From NCBI GenBank assembly GCA_025529335.1, contig JAMYHX010000022.1, positions 124,001 through 188,000 on the forward strand: a stretch of 64,000 nt of DNA, in the 5' to 3' direction. The notes beneath the pieces were generated by a model that was given only the letters and a program-made list of their open reading frames with translations, was not told where the DNA came from and ran no database searches. The stretch comes from Rhizopus sp. PT2906. Its lineage: Eukaryota; Mucoromycota; Mucoromycetes; Mucorales; Rhizopodaceae. This document shows positions 1-12,771 of this stretch, piece after piece; the first letter of the stretch is position 1; each line of letters begins with the position of its first letter. The position numbers and the translations under genes were made by a program.

Positions 1-3000
1 AAGAATGACGATTACATGCAAATATTTGATTCTGCCATAATGGAACAATTAGACCGAAAGGTTTGGGCTAACTTGACAATGGGAACTAATGACGACAATC
101 AGTACATCGAAGACTCCCTTTGTATAGAATTGCTACAATTAACTGCTACAATGGTCCAATATGCCCCTCAGTTGCTTGCGGATAGACGAAAGGAAGTCAT
201 TAAGTTTGGCTGGAACTTTTTGCGTTTGGAGGATGCCACAATCAAACAGGCTGCCTATGTGTTGATCTCTCACTTCATAGCTGCTTACGAAACGCCAAAC
301 AAGATCACTATCCAGATCTATGCAGCTCTTTTAAGAGCACACTCTTCAGAAGCTCGCATCTTGGTTAAGCAAGGTCTTGATATCATTGCTTCCGTCCTGC
401 CACAGCGTTTACCTATTCAAAACAATGAACGTGTGCCTACCTGGATCCGATTGACAAGAAAAGTAGTAGTCGAAGACACGCATAGTATATCCCAAATGGT
501 TAATGTATATCAGCTACTTATCAGACACTCAGACTTGTTCTTCGAGTACCGTGAGCACTTTTTACCTCAGATAGTTAATACTCTACCTAAGCTTGGACTG
601 CTTCAAAATGCTACTCCAGAACATAAGCTATTGACTGTGGAATTGGCTGAATTGATCATCAAGTGGGAAAAGAAGCGAATTTCTCTCCAAGCGTCTATTG
701 AGGAAGCTTCAACGTCATCTTCAGGCAAGCGTAAGTTAGAATCAGATGGTGCATCTGAATCACCCACAAAGAAGATGCAAGTCGAAAGTTCATCTGGTAA
801 TATTGAAGGGGTTGCATCATCACCTATGGATAGTGGAAGATCAACCACAGTGAAAAACACAAGTGAAGTAGATAAAGAATATGCACCAAGTCTGGTTCTA
901 CGAGAAAATGTTATTGGATACCTTGTTCGCCTTTCTTGTGGAGTTTATAATCCGAATGACATGATGCAAAAACGACTTGTTTCAAGGACAATCGAGCTTG
1001 TCAAGTCCTTGCTATCTCCTGACTTATGGCCGGACGTACATATTCGATTAAATCACCTGGAACGTCCGCTTATGTTTAGGGAAGTGAATGAGCTAATTGC
1101 TCCAAGTGTTTGCAGTGCTCTGGAAATACTGAATGCGGACATAGCTCATCGTTCAACTGAATGGTTTATTGCGAATATGGCACAGTTACATCGATTGTTA
1201 GAGGGTAGCATTAGAACAGAGAACTCACGAATTCAGAATGCGCTGTATCCCGTTTTGATTCGTATCATGGAAGCTATACATGAGTACAACCTTTCATTGA
1301 AAGCCTCTAGCACTTCAAACGAAACTAGCAGCAGCAATCAAATATCCAAGCCAAACGATGAAACAAAGGCACCTGAAGCTCAGAATGTCGAGATGTCTGC
1401 AAATACTGAAATCACGGCTGATGATTCAAATATAGCATCTATGGACGTTGACCAAACCACGACAATAAATACTGAAAAAATGGAAGAACCTAAAAAAAAG
1501 CTAATCGAACAGCCACCTCAAGTGATTGAGTTCATGAATTTAATCAACACAACCATTCGGGAAGGGTTAAATAGTATGTCAAACCTTTATGGTGTATTGA
1601 AGTTACTTGAAGCAGTCAGTAGCAGTGACAGCGAGTTTCTTGATCCATATATACCTGCAATTTCAAAAATGGCTCAGTTACTTACAAAAGAGCATACGTT
1701 GCCACCAGAAGAAAATGAGGAGCACCATGAAATTGACATTAACCTCTTAATCCTTGGCCTTTCACTAATGAAGAAGCGTATTGGCTATTTAGGCGACCAT
1801 CGTCTCTATTTCTTGTCCTGTTTGGTTCAATTAATGGAAAAGTCAGAAGATACTCGGCTTTTGAACAACATTCTTGATATGCTGAATGAATGGGTCATGA
1901 ATGATACTAATCCAATGCCTACAGTGAAAGAAAAAGCTGGCTTGCTTGGCAAGATGATGGCAGTCGAGGGCAAGAAGGATCCCAAGTTAATTGAAGATTT
2001 CTTGCAGCTGGTCCTTAAAATATACAGTACACCATCTCTGGCAAACTCAGAACTGACAACTAGGCTGGAGCAAGCATTTTTATATGGAACTCAGTACAAA
2101 GACCCAAAGATTCGTGCCAGATTTATGAAGATATTTAATGAAAACATCAGTCAATCTTTGTTTGGCCGTTTGAATTATATCATTGGCGTTCAAAACTGGG
2201 AACCCCTCGCAGGCACCTTTTGGATACACCAAGCATTAGACTTACTCCTTGAAACTGTCAAGATAGATCCTACAGTGAACGTTCCCTTTGCTTTAAAGGT
2301 AAAGCCTATTAGTATATTCGCTACAGAAAAGCAAGAGAAGACAGAAGATGTAGACATGTGTGATGTCCCTGAAAATGTTGTCAATATTATTCAAAAGCAT
2401 AGAGAATTCTTGCACTCTTTGCAAAAGGAAAACATTGATGATATGTTGACAGATATTCGACAATTACAATATCTTGATGATAGTACTGCTTATAAGCTCT
2501 GGGTTGATTTGTTCCCAATTTGTTGGAAAGCCCTGTCTGCGGTTGAACAACACGATATTACCAAAATATTAATAGCATTATTAGCAAAAGACTATCACTC
2601 CAAACAATCAGAACGTCGACCTAATGTAGTTCAAGCTTTACTTGATGCTGCTTCCAAAGTAACACCTTCCATTCAACTACCTGCTCATCTGATAAAATAT
2701 CTTGGTAAAGCGCATAACTGCTGGCATACTGCTATTGAAATGCTTCAGAAACAAGCAAAGACAGGAAGATTGGTTGACGTGATGAAAGAGGAACAGTTAA
2801 ATCAACAACGCACTCTAGATTCTCTCGCCGAGCTCTATTCTTCCTTGAATGAAGACGATATGTTTTATGGCCTCTGGCGTCGACGCAGTGTATATACAGA
2901 GACAAATATGACGATCTCGTGTGAACAATGCGGTATGTGGCAGCAAGCTCAGCATATGTATGAGAATATTCAGATAAAGGCACGAGGCGGTGTACTGGCA

Positions 3001-6000
3001 TACACGGAGTCTGAGTGTTTGCTGTGGGAGGATCATTGGATAAAGTGTACCCAGAAATTACAGCAATGGGACGTCTTGTCTGATTTGGCAAAGCATGATA
3101 ACAACTCTAATCTACTATTGGAATGTGCATGGAGGCTATCGGATTGGACAGCAGATCGTGAATCTCTAGAGCAATCTCTTCAACAGACATTTGATTATTC
3201 TTTACCTCGTCTAAAGGTGTTTGAGGGCTTCCTATCGCTGATAAAATCTCAGACAAGTCAAGATGAACTACCAGAATTTAACCGTATATGTGAGGGAGGA
3301 GTTCAACTTGCACTTCGTAAATGGCATTCTCTACCTCATATTGTCACACATAGTCATCTTCCTTTATTACAGACTTTCCAACAGTACTTGGAACTTTCAG
3401 AAGCTAGCCAGATCTTTAATAGTTTATCAAGCACCACTGCTCAAAATTTGGATCAAAAGTCTGCTGAATTAAGAAGTATTCTAGGAACATGGAGAGAACG
3501 ACTGCCAAATATGTGGGATGATATTGATGTTTGGAGTGACTTGGTTGCCTGGAGACAGCACATCTTCAATGCCATCAATCGTACATACTTGCCTCTTATT
3601 CCTCTGCTTCAGCACTCTGTAGGACAAGCCAATGCTGGTAGCAGCCATTCTTATGCTTATCGAGGCTATCATGAAACCGCCTGGATCATCAACAGATTTG
3701 CTCATGTTGCCCGAAAACATCAGCTCTATGATGTGTGTATCAACTACTTGACTAAAATATATACCCTACCCAACATTGAAATTCAAGAAGCATTCTTAAA
3801 GCTTCGTGAGCAAGCTAAGTGCTACTATCAAAATGTAAACGAACTGACAGCTGGACTGGATGTGATTAACAATACCAACCTGATGTATTTTACTCATCAA
3901 CAAAAGGCAGAATTCTTTACACTGAAAGGAATGTTTTTGGCGAAAATGCAGCATTATAATGAAGCAAACGAAGCTTTTGTTAATGCAGTACAAATAGATT
4001 TAACATTACCTCGCGCATGGGGTGAATGGGGTAAATATAACGACAAGAGGTTCAAGGAAAACCCCAAGGATCTTTCTTGGGCCAACAGTGCTGTCAGCTG
4101 TTATCTGCAAGCTGCTGGCTTGTACAAGAATGCAAAATCTCGCAAATACTTGTTACGAATTCTATGGTTGTTAACTCATGATGACCAGTCGGGCATAATT
4201 TCTCGAGCAGTAGACGGATATAAAGGCGAATGGCCAGTTTGGTATTGGATTACATTTATACCACAACTGCTAACAGCGCTTCAACACAAAGAAGGCCGTC
4301 ATGCTCGTTACATTTTGATTCGCATCGCCAAGCAGTTCCCTCAGGCACTTCATTTCCAATTAAGAACTGCTAAAGAAGACATGATGAAGCGCACAAGCAC
4401 ACTACAGGCATCACTAGCAGCTGAATCAGCTCAGCAGCAAAAAGGTGACTCTGAATCAAATGCCAGCCAAAAGGCTGCAATGCCAACAGAAACTACCAGC
4501 AGCTCTTCTAGTACAAAGGATGGAACGCCCATGGAAACAGATAACGAAGTCAAAAAGGAAACAACTGATAATGCTGCAGGAACTTCTACAGAAGGAACGA
4601 CACAAGGAGATACCCAAGAAAAGAAAGATTCTGTTACTGTAAAGACTGAAGAAAGCGCTACGGATAGTTCTGCTTGTCAGCAGAATGGATTAAAGAATGG
4701 TAGTAGTTCGCCAGCCCTACCACAACAGCAGAATATAGGAGCAGGTATGCTAAACTTAAATACAGGTATGCAGAACATCCCTCAGGGACCGGGTACTCCT
4801 CGAAGCATGACGCCTGGCCAAATGAGCCATCCTGGTAGTCAAATTAATCCTTTGGATGAAATCATGGCTACCTTAAAGACTGGTTACCCTCTACTAGCGC
4901 TTTCAATGGAAACAATGGTAGATCAGATTCAACTAAAGTTCAAGCCACAGGCAGATGAGGATATGTATAGATTAGTTGTCGCACTATACAACGAAGGCGC
5001 ACAGGTAAAGCTTTTTAATAGAGTTTTTATAAACAAGTATAAATCAACACTTTTATTAGCAACTATTGACAAGATTGAGTAATCCAAATGATACTTTCCA
5101 ATTGACTCAAGCCACTGTTACCAACATTCAACGATTTGCAGATAGTCTTTATCCTGGTCATATGAAAACAGCATTTGTGAATGATTTTGCAAAGAGTCGA
5201 CTGAACTTGGAAGAGTACGTTGCAAAGCTTAGATTATGGCGTGATAAGTTTGAGGCCATGCTGGACGCTAGACCGCGAAGGCAGAAACTAGAGGCTGCTA
5301 GTCATTATCTTGTTGAATTCCAGCACCAGAAGTTTGATGATGTAGAAATTCCTGGACAGTATCTTGCCTTGAAGGACAATGCAAATGACTTTTTGCGTAT
5401 TGATAGATTTCTACCGGAGGTGGAGATCATCAGAAATTATGGCAACTGTTATCGTCGTTTAGTCATCCGTGGCCATGACGGTTCTTTACATCCATTTTTG
5501 GTCCAAAACCCTGTAGCCCGTCAGTTCCGACGAGAAGAAAGATTGATGCAACTGTTCAGACTGCTGAATTACATTATTGAAGGGCGCAAAGAGACCCGTG
5601 CACGTAACCTTTCCTTTTATCTACCTGCCATTGTTCCACTTGCTCCAAATGTACGCATGGTTCAAGATGACACATCATATATTTCATTGTATGACGTGTA
5701 TGAAGATCATTGCGACGGCATTGATATGCACAAGGACAGCCCATTGGTATACTTTATAGAAAAATTCAAAAAGAATGTGAACGCGCACAAGGATGTAAGT
5801 GTTGTCATTATATATTAACGAGATAAACTAAGCCTATTGTATTAGATTGTGAATCAAAAAACAGAACTACTGAATCTTAGAATGGAGATTAACGATTATA
5901 TTGCAGCAAACATGGTTCCTCCCAACATATTAAGCAAGGTAAGCCTTTACAACTATTATTATGAATATATCTAACAGCTGGCTATAGTATCTACTTAAAG

Positions 6001-6655
6001 CAATGAGCTCATACACAGATTATTGGATGCTCCGCAAACGATTCATTGCTCAGTACGCAACAACTACATTTATGGCGTATATCTTTAGTGTCGGAAATAG
6101 AATGCCTCATAAGATAATGATATCTAGAAGAACGGGTAATGTGTGGATGACTGAATTTTTACCAGGTAAATTTCAAACAATGGTAGCAAAGGTGCTGTAT
6201 TAACCCTGCTCCCTTTTGTAGGATGGAATACTGCCAACCCAGTCTTTGGAAATGGAGAAGCGATACCATTCCGATTTACACCTAATATTCAAGATTTCAT
6301 TACACCTATTGGTATTGAAGGACCATTCGCAAGTTGTTTGATGGCCACTGCTCGCTGTTTAACAGAACCAGATTTCCAATTAGATCAATACATATGCTTA
6401 TTTGTTAGGGACGAACTTGCTACATGGCATCTAGCCAACCATAGATCAGCAACAGATATCCAATTCCGAGAACGCGTTAATCAAAATGTTCTTCAAGTCC
6501 AAACAAAAGCACAGTTCTTATCATGCAAGGCAGATCGTGAAAAAACACTGAGTGCTGGAAAACCACTAAACCAAAATGTAATCGACTTAATTTCACAAGC
6601 AAGCAACCCACAAAAGATGGCACAAATGGAATGCACTTGGATGCCATGGCTTTAA
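1..6655 (+). CDS. TRA1: TRA1/TRRAP, PIKK-family pseudokinase scaffold (5' end outside window)
   Basis: C-terminal ~2,147 residues of Tra1, the very large scaffold shared by the SAGA and NuA4 histone acetyltransferases, which contacts activators in the nucleus. The frame is open from base 1, so the gene begins upstream. HEAT/TPR-type helices and a FAT region (WGEWGKYND near 4018) lead into a Q/T/S-rich linker and then the PI3K-like domain. Exons join in frame at 1-5004, 5060-5794, 5846-5938, 5988-6165 and 6222-6655. The kinase is degenerate: the catalytic-loop position reads VGNRMPHKIMI, without the GDRH..N signature, and the DFG position reads VWMTEF. This is the expected Tra1/TRRAP pseudokinase. 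The protein ends in the FATC-like peptide CTWMPWL. Full-length Tra1 is about 3,700-3,800 aa, so a bit over half is here. Family assignment is firm; introns are inferred from frame continuity. Confidence 0.96.
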
Positions 6656-7344
6656 ATTGTATAAATAATATAGTGTTTTATTTTATTATTGTGTTCTCCC
6701 TTTTTTTATTCAACGTCTTTCATTGCAATAATATTATCTTTATATGTATCCATAACATTTAAAATGTTCTTAGACTTTAGTAAACTCACAATTGAACCTA
6801 GAAGTATTCAATAATAAAGAACTACATCGTTTAAGATCATCGTGCTGTTTGGGGGGAGGGAGCACACCCGCTCAGTTACTTTGGCAATAGTCTTTATCAG
6901 AACAAGTCTACAGTTATTCTTTTCACATCTCTCAAATATATTATTGATCGTACTATTTGATCTGCTTCTACACTGTTCATACGTAAATATATTGTTGTCT
7001 TGCTACAGCAGACACATTCAAGGGAATAGCGAGATTATAAACAAACTCATAAATTATTCGCACACATTGCAAGGTCAATAACAATTAAATACTTTATGTC
7101 TTTTTTATTATTTAAAAAGACAACAATTAATTCATAAAATGAGCTTGATATTTTTGAGAGAAGATAAATGTGGTCAAGACTTTATACAAAATAAAAAGTT
7201 GTTAGAGAATTTGTTTAAATAGTCTGATCTTGACTTCTCTTCTTCTTTTATTCTTTGAACCAAAAAGACCAGCTATTCTCCAGCTTGCCCTAAGATTTGT
7301 TTTTTTTTATCAGTGTGCGAATAATTTGTGAATAAAGTGTAAAC
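6656..7344. other. Intergenic, AT-rich; no gene seen
   Basis: Between the TRA1 stop and the LINE remnant. Contains AATAAA-like sequences after TRA1. A 15-bp arm at 7051-7065 is repeated in inverted orientation at 7313-7327. I see no coding region. Confidence 0.6.
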
Positions 7345-8395
7345 AAACTCATCTTCTACAGTCACATTGTTTGTGCTCAACTGGAATACGGTCTGGCCAT
7401 TACCAAGGTTACCGCATTCCTTAACAAACAACTGGAAGATGCCCAAAACGTCTGTTTGCGACGGATTTTCGGTGGCTCCCACGTATCTTCCACCACGGTA
7501 ATGCTACATATGTCAAAATTACCAATTATGCAGGAGCGTGTTTATGCTTGCAATCTCAGTTCCTTCTATGCTCCCTCACTCTTTCAGAAGATGCTCTGCT
7601 GCACCATCTTCTTCCACTTATCCGCCAACCCCGAAGCCACTCCCAATGGTACAAGCTCTCTAGATCACCCATTTGGAAGAGATGCTCCCCCGACCCAGAG
7701 CCCCTGAATCGTCGCTCTTTACGGTCGATACAACGAGAATATCGCCAAGACAACCTCAGCAATAAACGTTCTACGCATGCCTCCGTTCTCCTTATGCACT
7801 GCCGCCCAACTATTTCTTTCGACCTTGTCCTATAGCTACCTATGTCCAAGTCTGAAAGAAGCCGCTGCATACGCTGGCGTCTTGGCTGGCTTCCTGGTGG
7901 CCGATACAAAACCTGCCCTCGGTACCCTGGCCAGTCCTTTACAAAAACCATACCATTCACTGTCTCCGGATGCACCGTAGACTCATGATGCCCGAAACCA
8001 TTTCTGGCCCATTGTCCTTCCTTTTAGATATGTTATTTACCAGAAAACCTCGCTCTCCTAACACAACACTCTCGTGGAGCATCCACTGGCCAACTATATG
8101 CAGAATCTTATATGAACTCGATTACCTCTATCACGCTAAGCTTCCACCGACTCCGCCCACTCACCTCGGGCAAAGACTCTTAGAATGGCTCCCCTCTTCT
8201 CCTTCTCACTAGTGTATCTTACACTTGATCCCATTCACTCCTTTCAAAACATTTTTACCCTTGATCCCAAAAGGGTTTTTTAGTCACCACTATCTTTTCT
8301 TTTTGATCTGCCTCGAGCGGAAAAGATGTTATTACAATCGTGCGCCAATTGAGGTTTAATTATATATAAATAAAAATCTGTTTAATCGTGAACAA
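7345..8395 (+). mobile_element. Degenerate LINE-type retrotransposon, 3' end of the reverse-transcriptase ORF
   Basis: Remnant of the end of ORF2 plus 3' UTR of a non-LTR retrotransposon. In + frames, peptides AQLEYGLAITKV (from about 7375), CLRRIFGGS, VMLHMSKLPIMQERV, CIRWRLGWLPGG and HCLRMHRRLMMPETI follow each other in the order expected of a Mucorales LINE C-terminus. The reading frame changes at least twice (near 7550 and 7945), so it is dead. The same peptide order occurs on the minus strand at 39.5-40.1 kb. The two copies also share the 3' tail around an ACCCTTG...GGGTTTTTT motif (8258-8282), which confirms one family. Nothing 5' of the terminal RT region remains, consistent with 5' truncation. 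Confidence 0.8.
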
Positions 8396-8508
8396 GCACA
8401 TCCTTTGATTAGTAATATTTCAAGTCGCGATCGAAAATCAAACATATTACTAATCGTCTAGTATAAATACCACCTTCTACATTCTAATCCTAAGCCTATT
8501 ATACAATC

Positions 8509-9681
8509 ATGGTTTCTGCTATCCTCTCTGAAGGTCCACAGTTTCGCTCTGAATTCAAGTATGGCGTTGAGTTTAAGAAAACAACTACATCTGAAGAAGT
8601 AAAGGAGAATCAAACCGTAGTGAAGTTTGCCGCTGCTGCTTTCAATCATCGCGATATTTGGATCCTTATAGGAAATTATGCAGATATCGTCCTAAACTCT
8701 GTCCTAGGTTCAGACGGTGTTGGCCATATCATTAAAAACGGAAAGATCGGTCAGCGTGTATTGATCAATCCTGCTATTGGTTGGATATCAGATCCTCGAA
8801 AGCCTGAAAAAACTCTTCACATCTTGGGTTTATTACCCGCGATTGGTACATTGACTGAAGAGCCAGTTATAGTTGATCAAGAAGATGTAGTGCCTTGTCC
8901 TGAACATCTTTCTCTAGCAGAAGCTGCCGCTTTACCCTTGGCTGGTTTAACCGCTTACAGGTATTATTTATTTATTGCACACACGATTATTCATGCACGG
9001 CAATAGAGCGTTGTTTACTAAAGGCCAAGTCCAAAAAGGTCAGCATGTCTTGATTACTGGTATTGGTGGTGGTGTTGCCCTATTCGCTCTTCAATTTGCT
9101 GCTGCTGTTGGCGCCCATGTCTATGTGACATCCTCGTCTGAAGAAAAGATTCAAAAGGCCATTCAATTAGGAGCAAAAGGTGGTATAAACTACAGAAACG
9201 GTATGCTTCTTTCTCATCACATACGAATACCACTCTAATTCTGTAAATTGATAGAGAACTGCATAAAAGAACTAGAGAAGTTACTGGATGGCAATAAGCT
9301 CTCTGCTATCATTGATGGCGCGGGTGGACCACTTCACTCAAAGTACCTAGATGTATTATATGAAGGCGGTATTATCGTAAATTATGGACAAACCGTTAGA
9401 GATGGTGGTATTCTCTATTCCGTTAAACACTTTGTTCAAAATGTTGAGATTCGAGGCTCTACCATGGGTTCAAGAGCAGAGTTTAAAGAGATGGTTCAGT
9501 TTGTAGATAAGCATAAAATTAAGCCAGTTGTTTCTCATGTCTGGAAAGGATTGAACAAGTCTTCCTTCGAGGAAGCTGTGGTTACTATGCAGTAAGTAAC
9601 TTTTTTTTTCTTTGAAAGTGACCAACATCTTTTTTAAATAGTGGTGGTAATCAGTTTGGTAAACTAGTTATCGAGTTTTAA
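8509..9681 (+). CDS. MDR-superfamily zinc-type alcohol dehydrogenase / quinone oxidoreductase-like
   Basis: Medium-chain dehydrogenase/reductase of 340 aa. Four exons (8509-8960, 9007-9200, 9255-9591, 9642-9681) join in frame. The N-terminal GroES-like fold carries FNHRDIWI and GSDGVG. The Rossmann fold follows, with a GIGGGVA dinucleotide loop and the hydrophobic partner helix. The C-terminus has FGKLVIEF, typical of the subgroup. I do not see the cysteine ligands of a structural zinc, so a zinc-independent NAD(P)H reductase is as likely as an alcohol dehydrogenase. Substrate unknown, probably cytosolic (no targeting peptide). Convergent with the hydratase gene, 49 bp between stops. Confidence 0.88.
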
Positions 9682-9730
9682 TACAAGTTATAATTAACTA
9701 AAAGACTAATGAATAAAAAACATCTATTGT

Positions 9731-10851
9731 TTATTTTCCTTTGTAAACAGGCTTTCTCTTTTCTTTAAATGCCCTCAATCCTTCTAATCTGTCCTCTGTT
9801 GGTATGACTTGAGCGTAATAAGACTGTTCAATCTCCAAACCAGAATCCCTATGAGTTGTCGCGTTAGTAAGTAGGTTGCGAATAATTATATTTCAAACTT
9901 ACATATCCAAATGAATACCACGATCAATAGCTAACTTGGCCATACGAATGGCAATAGGTCCTTGAGGCAAGATCGATTTTGCAATTTCAAGTGCCTTCTC
10001 ATACGCACTATTCTCAGCTGCATGATTGACAATTCCATATTCCTTGGCTCTATTTGAATCTAAAATCTCTCCGGTAAAGATGAGCTCTTTGGCTTTAGAA
10101 ACGCCAATCAATCTAGGCAGTCGTTGTGTTCCTCCAGCACTGCATATAAACATTAGTTTGAAAAAAGGAGCAATATATTTGTTTTACCCTGGGATAATGG
10201 CCAACTTAGTTTCTGTCAGTCCCATTTTAGAAGATGGACCAGCAATACGAATATCACAAGATAATGCCATTTCTAATCCTCCACCAAATGCTGGGCCATC
10301 GATGGCTGCAATAGTAGGAATTGGAAGTGTCTAAAACGCCTTCATTAGACACGTGTGTTTCACGCATAAATTACGGTTTTACCTCCAAGTCTCTGAATGC
10401 CTTTCGAAGATTGTATAAGAATTGGCTTACTTGAACAGGAGTCATGTTTGCACGTTCCTAGATGAAAGCTCTCAGTCGTAGTCGCGTAACTTCTTCGGTT
10501 TATACTTACTTTTAAATCAGCGCCGGAACAAAAGGCACCAGGAACAGCGCTCTTAATGATCAAGACTCTTGATTCCCTGCAAAAAAAAAAGAAAGATTTA
10601 ATACACACACTGAAGGGCATTAATAGATATGTGCACGCGTACCCAGAGAAGCGTACTTCAGCCAATGAGGCTCTAAATTCATCCACTAATCTGACAGATA
10701 AAGCATTTCTCGAGGCAGGACGGTTCAATTGAAGTACAGCAATACCTCCTTCCAGATGCTCTAAAAATGCCTCTCTATTACTTTGGTCTGTAGATATAAA
10801 GCGCTTGGGTAAGTATCGAGGAGAGATAACACGGAAAGATCTAGCGAACAT
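9731..10851 (-). CDS. AUH: Mitochondrial enoyl-CoA hydratase, methylglutaconyl-CoA hydratase (AUH) type
   Basis: Crotonase-fold hydratase of 282 aa. Exons (minus) 10643-10851, 10510-10576, 10383-10457, 10188-10330, 9903-10139 and 9731-9848 sum to 849 coding bases in frame. The basic N-terminus (MFARSFRVISPRYLPKRF) looks like a mitochondrial presequence. Oxyanion-hole and active-site segments are present: GAFCSGADLK, DGPAFGGGLEMAL, and the catalytic glutamate stretch MGLTETKLAIIPG followed by GGTQRLPR. The C-terminal RLEGLRAFKEKRKPVYKG closely follows mammalian AUH, so this orthology is preferred over a generic enoyl-CoA hydratase. AUH hydrates 3-methylglutaconyl-CoA in leucine breakdown and, in mammals, itaconyl-CoA. 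It lies 95 bp downstream of the CLYBL-type lyase on the same strand. Confidence 0.92.
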
Positions 10852-10946
10852 CAATGTTTATTATGAGAGAAAAAAAAGAAAAGAAAAGAAAAGAAACAGT
10901 GAGGAAATTAAACCTAAAAGGGCCGTGAGAAAATTTAAGCATTTTA

Positions 10947-12513
10947 TTATTTTTTATCCTTTTCAGTGTCTTTCTTTGATTCAAAAGATGAAGTATCCAT
11001 GCCTCCTGCTTTTGCCCTTGCTACTACTTTTTCTGCCCATTTGACAACTGGCATGTCAATCCTGTATAGAAAAGAATGAGATGCATATTGTCATTTTATC
11101 TTCAGCTTACATTTTCCCATCCAGGTTGAATGCACCAATACCCTTTTGAGAGTAGTGTTCATACCCTTCTAGTATACGTACTGCTCTCTCCAGATCTATA
11201 ATATAGAAGGTTGAGCATAATCTACCTCTTTTACTTATTGATATACCTTTTGGATCCGGCAAGAATAAAGACTGAATGACATCGATCTGGTCGGGGTGGA
11301 TTGCCTGTTTACCAGTAAAGCCAAACTCTCTACCTTCTTTACATTCCTCTATCAGAACATCTTTATTTTGATAATCCACACACACCTTTTGATTACAGTT
11401 AATATGAAATCATCCTAAACGTAATCATCACTCACCAAGTCTATAGCTTGTAAGCCGTACGCAGCAGCAGCGTTGACAAGATACTGTCTTGCAAATAGCA
11501 TCTCTTTCCTACTTGGTGTACGAGTAAGTCCGACGTCAGCACAATAGTCCTCTGCAGCAAACTGTGAAAAAAGGGGATACGTGAGATGTTTATTCATTAG
11601 AACAAAGAAGATGCTTACAATCAATGCGTCCAGTCGTGGGTCTGCGGTCACAATCTCTTTAATATTCATGAACCCGAGTGCGCTTTCAATAGATGCAATC
11701 AATCGAATACGCTCACGCCTGTAACCAATCGTTAGTTCTCTTTTGTAGTCCTTTTTTCAAATACACATACTGTGATTCGATAGCAACTGAATCAATCATT
11801 CTACTAACGAACTGAATATCTTTTGCTCCTTGCACCTTGGGAATAATAATAGCCTGAAGTCGTTTAGAGTGAAGCTAAAGTATGAAAAGTCAGTTGAGAG
11901 AGAAGCTAATGACATCATTTGTATTTTGCTTCTTTACAATAACATTCAAATCATCCAATTCATGGCCTGTGCGCATTTATTATTACTTTACAATCAAGAC
12001 CAATATCAACACCATGCTTCCTTACCTGATCCAACTGCATTCATTCTAACTGCCTTTTCCGCTTTTCCGTGCTCAGATGCCTAATGATAATATGAGACAT
12101 TGAAGGGAACCAGACGTGAATTATGTCACCTCTAAAGCATCAATAACCAAATGTCTTGCAGCACCCTTTTTGTTTGGAGAGACACTATCTTCAAGATCAT
12201 AGGCGATGCAGTCTGCATTCACGCTAATAGATTTATAAATTTTTTTCTCGTCGCTACCTGGCACTGAAAACAAAGTATATGCATTAGATCTAAAGACATG
12301 TAAAGAAAAATAAGTCTACCATAAAACAAGGCTCTTCTAGGACGAATAACCTTTTCTGAAGCTGTTGTGGTAGTAGTAGCAGCAGCAGCAGTTGTACTTA
12401 ACTGCCTTGAACAGTCTATTGTGTGAGTTAGCATAAAGTTTATTCAATTTCCGCCAACATATACATGATAAAGGTAATCTCGACACAGTAAGCAACCCTG
12501 GTAATCTAAACAT
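10947..12513 (-). CDS. CLYBL: Citramalyl-CoA lyase / citrate lyase beta-like protein, mitochondrial
   Basis: HpcH/HpaI-CitE fold lyase. Spliced on the minus strand from about ten exons, with a presequence-like start (MFRLPGLLTVSRLPLS). Landmarks in order: RRALFYVPGSDEKKI, NADCIAYDLEDSV, VRMNAVGSG, AIIIPKV, LIASIESALGFMNI, FAAEDYCADVG (metal-binding acidic pair), ARQYLVNAAAAYGLQAIDL, GFTGKQAIHPDQI, and a Lys-rich end. In mammals CLYBL cleaves citramalyl-CoA to acetyl-CoA and pyruvate in mitochondria. One internal junction just upstream of AIIIPKV is uncertain: either GTAAAG at ~11937 or a weaker GTCATT donor ~27 bases further on. The latter restores the family length. Start chosen at the ATG that gives the presequence. 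Confidence 0.92.
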
Positions 12514-12771
12514 GAGCTTGATTGAATACAAGAAAAATAAGAGAAACAGAGAAAAACAAGTCTTGGATTCTTGTGTGTGTAGAAAATAAAATTTCTAAAC
12601 CCTAAAAAATAAAATTGGAAAAAACGCGCCTATTTTATCCGACACTAAAAGAAAGAGAGACAATGGATATTTGGGAACAAAAAATCTCTTGTTTTTTATT
12701 ATTTATTAAGCGTAAAGGTATATGATACAATAGAGATGTAAAATGGATGTATAATACATAATAAGAGCAGT

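Noticed and set aside
7556..7975. 139-codon open frame on the minus strand
   Set aside because: Antisense shadow of the LINE remnant, whose + strand peptides match the copy at 39.5-40.1 kb.
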